Shown here: positions 56,908 through 64,000 of the stretch, one piece after another | Layout of the letters: every line of letters starts with the position of its first letter | How positions within the stretch are numbered: the stretch's first letter is position 1 | Source of the DNA: RYN-230 sp963834515 | GTDB lineage: Bacteria; Actinomycetota; Actinomycetes; Streptosporangiales; Streptosporangiaceae | Reading direction: 5' to 3' | DNA length: 64,000 nt | Assembly: GCA_963834515.1 (NCBI GenBank) | Contig: CAWICB010000002.1 | Span: forward strand, 372,001-436,000 | Notes under the pieces: generated by a model | Database searches by the model: none | Told to the model about the DNA's origin: nothing | Seen by the model: only the letters and a program-made list of their open reading frames with translations | Made by a program: the position numbers and the translations under genes

Positions 56908-58593
56908 TCAGGGCCGGGGACCGATCGTGACCAGCGGCGGTTCCGGCTCCGGGGTGAAGAAGTCGTGGCCCTTGTCGTCGGTGATGATGAACGCGGGGAA
57001 GTCGCGGACCTCGATCCGCCAGACCGCTTCCATGCCCAGCTCGGGGTACTCCAGCACCTCGACCTTGGTGATGTGGTCCTGGGCCAGCTTGGCCGCCGCG
57101 CCGCCGATCGACCCGAGGTAGAACCCGCCGTGCTTCTGGCACGCCGCGGTGACGGCCGGGGACCGGTTGCCCTTGGCCAGCATTACGAACGACCCGCCGG
57201 CCGCCTGGAACTGGTCCACGTAGGAATCCATCCGCCCGGCCGTGGTGGGCCCGAACGAGCCGGATGCGTATCCCGCCGGGGTCTTGGCCGGTCCCGCGTA
57301 GTAGACGGCATGGTCGGCCAGGTACCGCGGCATCGGCTCGCCCGCTGCGAGGCGTTCAGCAATCTTGGCATGGGCGATGTCGCGGGCCACCACCAGCGGG
57401 CCGGTCAGGGACAGGCGGGTCGCGACCGGGTATTTGCTCAGCTCAGCGCGGATCTCAGGCATTGGCCGGTTCAGGTCGATGCGGACCACGTCGTCGGCCA
57501 GGTCGTCCTCGGCCGTGTCCGGCAGGTACTGCGCCGGGTCGGTCTCCAGCCGCTCCAGGAACACCCCGTCCGGGGTGATCTTGGCTAGCGCCTGCCGGTC
57601 CGCGGAGCAGGACACCGCGATGGCCACCGGGCAGGACGCGCCGTGCCGGGGCAGCCGGATCACCCGCACGTCGTGGCAGAAGTACTTGCCACCGAACTGC
57701 GCGCCGATGCCGATCTTCCTGGTGATCTCCAGGACCTGCTGCTCCAGTTCGCGGTCCCGGAACCCGTGCCCGGTGGCCGAGCCAGCCCCGGGCAGCGTGT
57801 CCAGGTAGCGGGCCGAGGCGTACTTGGCCGTCTTGAGCGCGTACTCGGCGCTGGTCCCGCCGACCACGATGGCCAGGTGGTACGGCGGGCACGCGGCGGT
57901 GCCCAGGGAGCGGATCTTCTCCTCCAGGAAGGCCTGCATGGAGCCGGGGTTGAGCACGGCCTTGGTCTGCTGGTAGAGGAACGACTTGTTGGCCGAGCCG
58001 CCGCCCTTGGCCATGAACAGGAACTTGTACTCCCGGCCTGGGGTGGCGTAGATCTCGATCTGCGCGGGCAGGTTGGTGCCGGTGTTGCGCTCCTCGTACA
58101 TGGTGGCCGGGGCGAGCTGCGAGTAGCGCAGGTTGAGCTGGGTGTAGGCGTCGTAGATACCGCGGGCCAGGTGCTCCTCGTCCCGGCCGTCGGTGAGCAC
58201 CTCGCCGCCGCGCTTGCCCATGACAATGGCGGTGCCGGTGTCCTGGCACATCGGCAGCACGCCACCGGCCGCGATGCACGCGTTCTTGAGCAGGTCACTG
58301 GCCACGTACCGGTCGTTCGGGCTGGCGTCCGGGTCGTCCAGGATGGACCGCAGCTGGCGCAGGTGGCCGGGCCGCAGCAGATGCGCGATGTCCCGCATCC
58401 CCTGCCGGGCCAGCATGGTCAGCACCCCCGGGTCCACGTCCAGGAATTCCCGGCCCAGCGCCCGCCGCGTAGTGATCCCGTCCGCGCTGAGCAGGCGGTA
58501 CTCGGTGGTGTCGGTGCCTAGCGGCAGCAGGTCGGTGTACTGGAACTCCGGCATTACGGGCACGTCCTCGTGGTCGTGGTGGGTCGGATTCAT
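56908..58593 (-). CDS. Class I (iron-sulphur) fumarate hydratase
   Basis: Single-chain class I fumarase of 561 residues interconverting fumarate and malate in the TCA cycle, with a 4Fe-4S cluster. Seen: LKNACIAAGGVLPMCQDTGT with the first cluster cysteine and the substrate-binding region, TGTNLPAQIEIYATPG, MAKGGGSANKSFLYQ, RVIRLPRHGASCPVAIAVSCS with further cysteines, and the C-terminal beta part FGPTTAGRMDSYVDQFQAAG and YLGSIGGAAAKLA. The alpha and beta parts are fused as in E. coli FumA/FumB. ATG 58593 is chosen over a longer in-frame start at 58722 that adds an Arg/Pro-rich leader. Confidence 0.92.
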   Translation of the reverse strand: MNPTHHDHEDVPVMPEFQYTDLLPLGTDTTEYRLLSADGITTRRALGREFLDVDPGVLTMLARQGMRDIAHLLRPGHLRQLRSILDDPDASPNDRYVASDLLKNACIAAGGVLPMCQDTGTAIVMGKRGGEVLTDGRDEEHLARGIYDAYTQLNLRYSQLAPATMYEERNTGTNLPAQIEIYATPGREYKFLFMAKGGGSANKSFLYQQTKAVLNPGSMQAFLEEKIRSLGTAACPPYHLAIVVGGTSAEYALKTAKYASARYLDTLPGAGSATGHGFRDRELEQQVLEITRKIGIGAQFGGKYFCHDVRVIRLPRHGASCPVAIAVSCSADRQALAKITPDGVFLERLETDPAQYLPDTAEDDLADDVVRIDLNRPMPEIRAELSKYPVATRLSLTGPLVVARDIAHAKIAERLAAGEPMPRYLADHAVYYAGPAKTPAGYASGSFGPTTAGRMDSYVDQFQAAGGSFVMLAKGNRSPAVTAACQKHGGFYLGSIGGAAAKLAQDHITKVEVLEYPELGMEAVWRIEVRDFPAFIITDDKGHDFFTPEPEPPLVTIGPRP

Positions 58594-58820
58594 GGTAGAG
58601 CCGCCACCGGGCTGCGGTGGCGGCCCGGCCGGGCGCTGCGGTGGCAGTCTGGCTGGGACGCTGGGCCACGGCCGGCCGGGACGCTGTGCCACGGCCTGGC
58701 CGGCGTGCCGCCGCGCTTGCATGGCCGGCTGCCGGCAGGGTAAGGGTTGGCCAACCCGGACGGCCGGGCCGGCCAGCGGTGCGGTCGGCGGGCGGGGCCC
58801 GGGCCAGGAGGGAGACGACC

Positions 58821-59045
58821 GTGAGCATGCGATCGGGCGACGAGCAGGCGATCAGCCTGGATGAGGCGTCCCGCCAGCTCGAACTGGCCGTGCACGACGC
58901 GCAGGTGGCGTACGACTGCATCGCCCTCGGCAATCTGGACCGGGCGCACACCCACGCGATCACCGCCCGGGCGGCGACCGACGCCGCCGAGACGCTGCTC
59001 CGCGCCGTGCTGGGCGAGGCGGCGGCCATGGGTGGCGCCGACTGA
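58821..59045 (+). CDS. Small helical protein of unknown function
   Basis: Encodes 74 residues predicted to be mostly two helices (SLDEASRQLELAVHDAQVAY and NLDRAHTHAITARAATDAAE). GGAGGGAG lies just before the GTG at good spacing, which supports expression. It is divergent from the fumarase gene by about 230 bases and its stop is 4 bases from the convergent ABC permease stop. The heptad-like Ala/Leu pattern suggests self-association or a TPR-like hairpin. No family recognised. Confidence 0.6.
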   Translation: MSMRSGDEQAISLDEASRQLELAVHDAQVAYDCIALGNLDRAHTHAITARAATDAAETLLRAVLGEAAAMGGAD

Positions 59046-59049
59046 CCCG

Positions 59050-59886
59050 CTACTTGGCCAGCCGGGGGAGCAGAGCCGAGGCTACGATCACGCCGGCCGT
59101 GGCCGCCCCGATCAGTACCACGACGTCCAGGGCCAGGTTGGTGGGCACCCCGATGAGCAGGTTGCGCAGCGCGTCCACCTCATAAGACAGCGGGTTGACC
59201 CGGCTGATGGCCTGCAGCCAGCCAGGCATCAGCGCGGTCGGGTACAGCGCGTTGGAGCTGAAGAACAGCGGCATGGTGATGGCCTGCCCAATGCCCATCA
59301 GCCGGTCCCGGTTCAGCGCGATGCCTGCGATGGACATGGACAGGCAGGAGAAGAACGCCGAGCCGAGCACTACCACGCACGCCGTGGCCAGCAGCCTGAG
59401 CGGGTTGTGGGTCAGCGAGACGCCCAGGATGGCGGCCAGCACGACAACCACCGCGGCCTGCACGATGGACCGCACCCCGGCCGCGAACGCCTTGCCGGTG
59501 ATCAGCGCGGACCGCGGGGTCGGGGTGACCATGAGCTTGGTCAGCACGCCCGCGTCCCGCTCCCAGATGATCTGGATGCCGTAGAAGATGGCCACGAACA
59601 GCGCCGACTGGGCCAGGATGCCGGGCGCCAGGTAGGCCAGGTAGGAGATGCCGTACGGCGTCCGGATGGCGTGGATCCGGTTGAACGTCTCGCCGAAGAT
59701 GAGCAGCCACAGCGCGGGCTGGATGGCCCGGGTGTACAGCTCGGTGCGGTCGTGCCGCAGCTTGCGCAGCTCCACCCAGCACAGCGTGAGCATCCGGCTG
59801 AGCAGCTGGCGGATGGTGACCCGGCCGCTGCCGGGGTCCTGGTCAGCCCAGACGGCGGGCGGTGCGCCGGGCACGACGGACGTCAC
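59050..59886 (-). CDS. ABC-2 type exporter permease (DrrB-like)
   Basis: Integral membrane protein of 278 residues with about six helices, working with the adjacent DrrA-type ATPase to export a drug or lipid. Seen: the N-terminal amphipathic segment LTLCWVELRKLRHDRTELYT, RAIQPALWLLIFGETFNRI, a central LAPGILAQSALFVAIFYG and late FFSSNALYPTALMPGWLQAI with NPLSYEVDALRN, the conserved ABC-2 closing motif. Its start overlaps the ATPase gene by 44 bases. Substrate unknown; the upstream MarR regulator suggests response to a toxic compound. Confidence 0.92.
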   Translation of the reverse strand: MTSVVPGAPPAVWADQDPGSGRVTIRQLLSRMLTLCWVELRKLRHDRTELYTRAIQPALWLLIFGETFNRIHAIRTPYGISYLAYLAPGILAQSALFVAIFYGIQIIWERDAGVLTKLMVTPTPRSALITGKAFAAGVRSIVQAAVVVVLAAILGVSLTHNPLRLLATACVVVLGSAFFSCLSMSIAGIALNRDRLMGIGQAITMPLFFSSNALYPTALMPGWLQAISRVNPLSYEVDALRNLLIGVPTNLALDVVVLIGAATAGVIVASALLPRLAK

Positions 59887-60721
59887 GGATGCCTCCCTTC
59901 CCGGTCTCCTCGTCCAGCGTGCCGCCGGTGAAGTGGCGGAACACGTCGTCCAGCGTGGCGCTGGGCCCCAGCGCGGCCTTCAGTTCCGCGGGCGAGCCGG
60001 TGGCCCGGACCGTGCCGCGGTGCATCAGCGACACCCGGTCGCAGTGCAGGTCGGCCTCTTCCATGTGGTGCGTGGTCATCAGCACGGTCATCCCGGCGCG
60101 CTCCCGCAGCCGGCTGATGTGCTCCCAGACGTCAGCCCGGGCGATCGGGTCCAGGCCCACCGTCGGCTCGTCGAGCACCAGCAGCCGGGGCGCGTTGACC
60201 AGCGCCTGGGCCAGTTCCAGCCGCCGCACCATGCCGCCGGAGTACGTCTTGACCAGGCGTGGCGCGGGCTCGGTCAGGCCCATCGCGGCCAGCGCCTCGT
60301 CGACCCGGTCCTTGCGCACGGCGCGCGGTACGTCGAACAGCCGGGCGAACAGCTCCACGTTCTCCTGGCCGGTCAGGCTGGCGTCCGCGGACAGCAGCTG
60401 AGGCACGTAGCCGATCATCCGGCGGACCCGCATCGGCTGGGCCGTGGTGTCCGTGCCGAACACGGTGATTTGGCCGGTGGCCGGCTTGAGCAGCGTGGTC
60501 AGCATCCGGATGGTGGTCGTCTTGCCCGCCCCGTTCGGGCCGAGCAGGCCGAACGTCTCGCCGGGCCGGATGAACAGGTCCACGTGATCGACCGCGGTGT
60601 ACGCACCGAACCGGTAGCTGACGTCGCGGCAGATGACCGCGGCCTGCTGGCGGGGGTCGGCGCCGGGCGGGCTGCTGGGGGCCGGATCGCTCAGTGCGGC
60701 GCGGCCGGGTTCCGGGCTCAC
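59843..60721 (-). CDS. ABC exporter ATP-binding protein (DrrA-like)
   Basis: ATPase of 292 residues. Seen: VDLFIRPGETFGLLGPNGAG before KTTTIRML (Walker A), the Q-loop GYVPQLLSADASLTGQ, signature YSGGMVRRLELAQAL, Walker B LLVLDEPTVGLDP and the H-loop TTHHMEEAD. The C-terminal TLDDVFRHFTG is the DrrA-type extension. Together with the permease it forms a two-gene drug-efflux operon. It starts 22 bases after the stop of the MarR gene, on the same strand, so the regulator is co-transcribed with it. Confidence 0.93.
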   Translation of the reverse strand: MSPEPGRAALSDPAPSSPPGADPRQQAAVICRDVSYRFGAYTAVDHVDLFIRPGETFGLLGPNGAGKTTTIRMLTTLLKPATGQITVFGTDTTAQPMRVRRMIGYVPQLLSADASLTGQENVELFARLFDVPRAVRKDRVDEALAAMGLTEPAPRLVKTYSGGMVRRLELAQALVNAPRLLVLDEPTVGLDPIARADVWEHISRLRERAGMTVLMTTHHMEEADLHCDRVSLMHRGTVRATGSPAELKAALGPSATLDDVFRHFTGGTLDEETGKGGIRDVRRARRTARRLG

Positions 60722-60743
60722 TCTGCCTCCTTAGCCGTGGCGC

Positions 60744-61307
60744 TCACGGTGCCTCGATGCTGCGGGCCAGCCGGATAAGAGCGGGGATGGCGCTGGTCAG
60801 CGCGTGGCGGTCGGTTTCGGGTAGCCGGGCCAAAGCCCGGCCGGCCAGCTCGGCGCGCAGGTCACGGAACTCCTCGATCCGGGCCCGGCCCCGGCCGGTG
60901 ACGGTGAGCCGGACCGACCGGGCGTCGGGCCGCGACCGGGCCCGGCTCAGCAGGTCCTGGTCGACCAGGCGGCCGACCAGGGTGCTGACCGTGTTGGGGG
61001 CCAGCCGCAGTTCCTGGGCCGCCTCGGCCACCCCGATACCCGGCCGGGAGGCGACCAGGCGGAGCAGCTCACCCTGCGCCGGGGGCAGCGGCTCGCTGGC
61101 CCAGGCGTGCCGGACCACCCGCCGGGCGCTCCGCCGCACCGCGCTGAGCGCGGCCAGCAGTTCAGCCGCCTCGGCCCGGGCCACGTCCGCCGCCGGACCG
61201 CCCGCTGCCGGACCGCCTGCTGCCGGAGCGCCTGCTGCCGGAGCGCCTGCTGCCGGAGCGCTTGCTGCCGTGCTGATGCCACCCCCGCCCACCGGAATGT
61301 CTTTCAC
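60744..61307 (-). CDS. MarR family regulator of the DrrAB-type exporter
   Basis: Winged-helix repressor of 187 residues. An unusual N-terminal extension of about 35 residues consists of PAAGA/G repeats. Then ARAEAAELLAALSAVRRSAR, LPPAQGELLRLVASRPGIGV, recognition helix AQELRLAPNTVSTLVGRLVD, wing SRARSRPDARSVRLTVTGRG and the closing dimer helices. First gene of a probable three-gene operon with ATPase and permease, so it is likely to repress its own transcription and that of the exporter until ligand binds. ATG lies near GGTGAAAG-like leader sequence. Confidence 0.9.
   Translation of the reverse strand: MKDIPVGGGGISTAASAPAAGAPAAGAPAAGGPAAGGPAADVARAEAAELLAALSAVRRSARRVVRHAWASEPLPPAQGELLRLVASRPGIGVAEAAQELRLAPNTVSTLVGRLVDQDLLSRARSRPDARSVRLTVTGRGRARIEEFRDLRAELAGRALARLPETDRHALTSAIPALIRLARSIEAP
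61190..61272. repeat. 15-base tandem repeat in the MarR N-terminal extension
   Basis: A 15-base unit (CCTGCTGCCGGAGCG and close variants) is repeated about five times and encodes Ala-Pro-Ala-Ala-Gly units. All copies are in frame. The middle copies are identical, which points to recent slippage. Confidence 0.8.
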
Positions 61308-61433
61308 AGAGCTAACTATATGGGGCGGCCGGCGGCCCGGGAAGAAGCGAGCGGCGTTCCGGAACTTCTGGGGCAGGACTGACCGGTGTGACAGCCGGTA
61401 CCGCCGTTAGGCCTAGCTGACCGATCATGAAAT

Positions 61434-61480
61434 CGTGATCAACCGATTGCTGCTCTGGCTACAGCAATGGGTTGATCACG
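61434..61480. terminator. 19-bp hairpin between the MFS exporter and the marR gene
   Basis: CGTGATCAACCGATTGCTG (61434-61452) pairs with CAGCAATGGGTTGATCACG (61462-61480) with one mismatch, around a 9-base loop. On the minus strand it lies 54 bases after the MFS stop and is followed by ATTTC, so terminator of the exporter is the plainest reading. A shorter second inverted repeat (GATCATG/CGTGATC) overlaps its outer arm. Unusually AT-containing for such a long stem in this DNA, so it could also be a mobile intergenic repeat. Confidence 0.55.
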
Positions 61481-61533
61481 AGTGGTCGCCCGCGGTCCGG
61501 CCCGGTGTGGCGCGGAGCGTTAGCCGTGACCAG

Positions 61534-63430
61534 TCAGCGGCCTGGCTTCCGGGCCGCCGGGTCGGCGGTGTCCGTTCCCTCCGCGGCCACCTCAGCGGCG
61601 ACCTCCACGGCCAGGTCGGGCGAGGCCCCGATAGCCGTCTCCGCGGTCACCTCGGCCGCCTCGCTGGCTTCCGGCCCGGCCACGGCACGCTCGTCGTGCA
61701 CGTACTTCTTGCCGCGCAGCAGCGACACGCCCGCCGCGATCACCAGCACGACTATCGCCATGCTGAACACGATCACCAGGCCATGGTGGAACGGGCCGGA
61801 GATCAGGTGCGGGAAGAACTGCTTGCCGGTCAGCACGGCCACGTTGTGCGCCGGCAGGTGGGCCAGGATGCCGGTCGGGGTGAGCAGCTGCTTGATCGGG
61901 TTGTAGCCCAGGAACGTGGCGAACAGGCTGGCCACCGGGGGAGTCGAGGCGACCTCGTGGGCCAGGCCGGCCGGGCACGCCCTGCGACATCAGGCCCTGG
62001 GACATGGTGCTGGGCAGCGTGCTGGACAGGCCGACGATCATCAGCGAGAAAAAGATGCCGATGGACAGCACGAACCCGGAGTTCTGGAACGTGGCCAGCA
62101 TGCCGGAGGCGGCGCCGCGCTGCCTGGCCGGCACGCTGTTCATGATGGCGGCCGCGTTGGGCGCCGAGAACAGCCCCATGCCCACACCCGCCATGAAGAT
62201 CAGCAGGCCGAACGCCATGTAGACGAAGTCGGTGGGGATCAGCAGCAGCCCGCCGAACGCGGCCGCGGACACCAGCAGGCCGCCGGACGCGAACCAGCGT
62301 GCGCCGTGCCGGTCGGACAGGTAGCCGGAGACCGGGCCGGCCACGATGAAGCCGAACGTCAGCGGGAGCAGGTAGATCCCGGACCACAGCGGGGTGTCCT
62401 TGTAGTTGTAGCCGTGCAGGATGAGCCAGATGCCCTGCAGCCAGATGATCAGCATGAACTGCAGGCCGCCGCGGGCGATCGAGGCCAGCAGGGTGGCCAG
62501 GTTGCCCATCGCGAACGGCCGGATTTTCAGCAGCCGCAGGTCGAACATGGGGCTCTGCACCCGAAGTTCGATGAAGCAGAACGCCACCAGGAGCGCGATG
62601 CCGCCGATCAGGCCGGTCAGCACGGTGGGGCTGGTCCAGCCCATATCGTGGCCGCCGTACGGCTGGATGCCGTAGGTGATCCCGGTGAGCAGCCCGATCA
62701 GGCCGAGCCCGAACGTGACGTTGCCCAGCCAGTCGATCTTCGCCTGGGTGCGGACGCCAATCTCGCGCAGGCTCAGGTAGGACCAGATGGCGCCGCCGAT
62801 GCCGATCGGCACCGAGACGATGAACACCAGCCGCCAGTCCACCGCGGCCAGGATGCCGCCCAGGATGAGCCCGATAAACGTGCCCGAGATCCCCGCCACC
62901 TGGTTGATGCCCATGGCCGTGCCGCGCTGGTCGGACGGGAAGGCGTCAGTCAGGATGGCCGGGGAGTTGGCCATCAGCATGGCCCCGCCGGTGGCTTGCA
63001 CCACCCGCCAGCCGATCAGCCACAGCGCGCCGGCCGGCCCGATGAACGGGTCGAACGGCAGGGCCAGGGCGCCGAACGCGAAGACGGCGAAGCCCAGGTT
63101 GTACATCCGGACCCGGCCGTAGATGTCGCCTAGCCGGCCCAGCGTCACCACCAGCACCGCCGAGACCACCAGGTACCCCATCAGCATCCAGAGCAGATAG
63201 CTCACGTTGCCGGGGGTCAGCGGGTTGAGCTGGATGCCGCGGAAGATGGCGGGCAGCGAGATGATGACGATCGAGGCGTTGGTCGTGGCGGCCAGCATGC
63301 CGAGCGTGGTGTTGGACAGTGCCAGCCACTTGTAGTGCGGGCTGGCGCTCAGCCTGCCTGTGGCTGTGCCTGGTTTCGCACCATTTGCCTGGGTGCCGGC
63401 CGGAGTGCGGCCGTCGCTGGATTGGCCCAC
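61534..63430 (-). CDS. MFS exporter, DHA2/EmrB type (14 helices), one-base frameshift near the C-terminus
   Basis: Proton-driven multidrug-type exporter of about 630 residues. Seen: SNTTLGMLAATTNASIVIIS at the first helix, YLVVSAVLVVTLGRLGDIYG with the motif-A RLGDIYGR, VQATGGAMLMANSPAILTD (motif C-like), and about 14 hydrophobic helices. The frame is lost after MSQGLMSQGVP: dropping one C of the CCC (G of GGG at 61973-61975 on the plus strand) restores AGLAHEVASTPPVASLF, and then the last helices and an acidic tail. Start GTG 63430 (GAAAGAG upstream) is favoured over TTG 63475. Confidence 0.88.
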
Positions 63431-63592
63431 TGGGCGGTCTCTTTCTCGCCGACGGCTGATACTTGCTAGGGGCAAACTAACAGGCCGACCCGACCTACCC
63501 CTAACCTAGACCTTCTCCCGGCCGCGGCTCCCGGCCGGGAGCCGCGGCCGGGGACGGTGCCGTGCACCGCCCGGGCAGCTATCGTCTGGTGC

Positions 63593-64000
63593 ATGAGCTC
63601 CCGGTATGGCCCGCGTGATCTGCGCGCATCCGACGCTGACCGGGAACGGGTGGTGGACCTGCTAGCGCAGGCCGCGAGCGACGGCCGGCTCACCTGGGAA
63701 GAGCATGCCGGGCGGGTGCAGCGCGCCTATACCGCCCGGACGCTCGGCGAGCTGGCCGGGCTCACCGAGGATCTGGCCCGGCCCGATGACCAGCCGCTCC
63801 GGCTGGACCACTCCCGCGCGGTGACCGCGTTTTTCGCCACCCAGCGGCGGGAGGGCCGCTGGGTCGTCCCGGACCGGCTGGTGGTGACGGCGGTTGGCGG
63901 CCAGGTGGTCCTCGACCTGCGCGAGGCGCTGCTGCACCGGCAGCGGACCCAGATGTACGTGACAGTGCTCGGCGGCCAGGTGAACATGCTGGTGCCCGCA
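63593..64000 (+). CDS. DUF1707 domain protein, cut by the window end
   Basis: At least 136 residues, running off the right edge. Seen: LRASDADRERVVDLLAQAAS, then DGRLTWEEHAGRVQRAYTAR and TLGELAGLTEDL, the diagnostic SHOCT-like DUF1707 repeat of actinobacteria, here at residues about 10-62. The following part, FFATQRREGRWVVPDRLVVT with GGQVVLDLREALL, resembles the cell-wall-active antibiotics response/LiaF-like beta domain that often follows it. No membrane helix is visible in the part present. Such proteins are thought to respond to envelope conditions; the function of this one is not known. Confidence 0.88.
   Translation, partial: MSSRYGPRDLRASDADRERVVDLLAQAASDGRLTWEEHAGRVQRAYTARTLGELAGLTEDLARPDDQPLRLDHSRAVTAFFATQRREGRWVVPDRLVVTAVGGQVVLDLREALLHRQRTQMYVTVLGGQVNMLVPA

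Noticed and set aside
61434..61480. tRNA or small structured RNA gene
   Set aside because: A simple single hairpin without cloverleaf arms, anticodon or CCA-like end.

Overview
The window is very GC-rich, densely coded DNA from a bacterial chromosome. GTG and TTG starts are frequent and many genes overlap by 4 bases (ATGA/GTGA). A conservon-type signalling operon, an ECF41 sigma factor, a PASTA-less Ser/Thr kinase, a DUF1707 protein, Ala/Pro/Gly-rich low-complexity tails and a leucine/acyl-CoA block beside purK-purE all point to a filamentous-type actinomycete (Streptosporangiales/Frankia/Streptomyces-like). The genus cannot be named from the sequence alone. No rRNA, tRNA, CRISPR array or intact insertion sequence was seen.

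Layout. 1-4.7 kb: birA, a PH-domain membrane protein, and an acyl-CoA block (enoyl-CoA hydratase, HMG-CoA lyase-type enzyme, biotin-dependent carboxyltransferase) that looks like leucine/isovalerate catabolism. 4.8-6.9 kb: an OmpR/HK two-component pair. 7-11.7 kb: NCS1 permease, purK (frameshifted), purE and an acyl-CoA dehydrogenase, followed by a decayed tyrosine recombinase. 11.9-15.9 kb: small stress-type protein, GNAT, and two divergent signalling genes (REC-DHp protein; PAS-HK-REC hybrid). 16.3-22.9 kb: a degenerate cytochrome P450 converging on an operon of NIT-domain kinase, roadblock protein, small GTPase and nitronate monooxygenase, i.e. a conservon without the usual DUF742 gene. 23-31.9 kb: an orphan NMT1-like lipoprotein, then a peptide-type ABC system (Tat lipoprotein, two permeases, fused double ATPase), an MDR oxidoreductase and a P-loop kinase. 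31.9-33.9 kb: SnoaL-like and YceI genes divergent from an ECF41 sigma factor, with a matching promoter between them.

33.9-45.8 kb is the most coherent accessory system: a cytosolic GH1 beta-glucosidase facing a LacI regulator and an eight-gene same-strand run (two permeases, two ATPases, lipoprotein, TIM-barrel isomerase-type enzyme, Gfo/Idh/MocA oxidoreductase, second TIM-barrel enzyme). Paired TAAGCGCTTA operators sit on a recognisable promoter. It reads as import of an intact glycoside, hydrolysis and possibly oxidation/epimerisation of the sugar. 45.8-48.7 kb: MarR regulator, EF-Tu-domain-like small protein, a truncated membrane protein and a DUF2252 protein. 49-54.8 kb: a run of exported or membrane-anchored proteins (Thr/Ala-rich protein, protease-like protein lacking its catalytic His and Ser, a small anchored protein, two transglycosylase-like proteins). 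54.9-64 kb: Ser/Thr kinase, class I fumarase, small helical protein, DrrAB-type exporter with MarR regulator, EmrB-type MFS exporter (frameshifted) and the start of a DUF1707 protein.

Four otherwise intact genes (purK, the conservon kinase, the fused ABC ATPase, the MFS exporter) each carry a one-base shift of the same sense (one extra base). This is more like residual assembly error than real gene loss and should be resolved before any of them is called a pseudogene.
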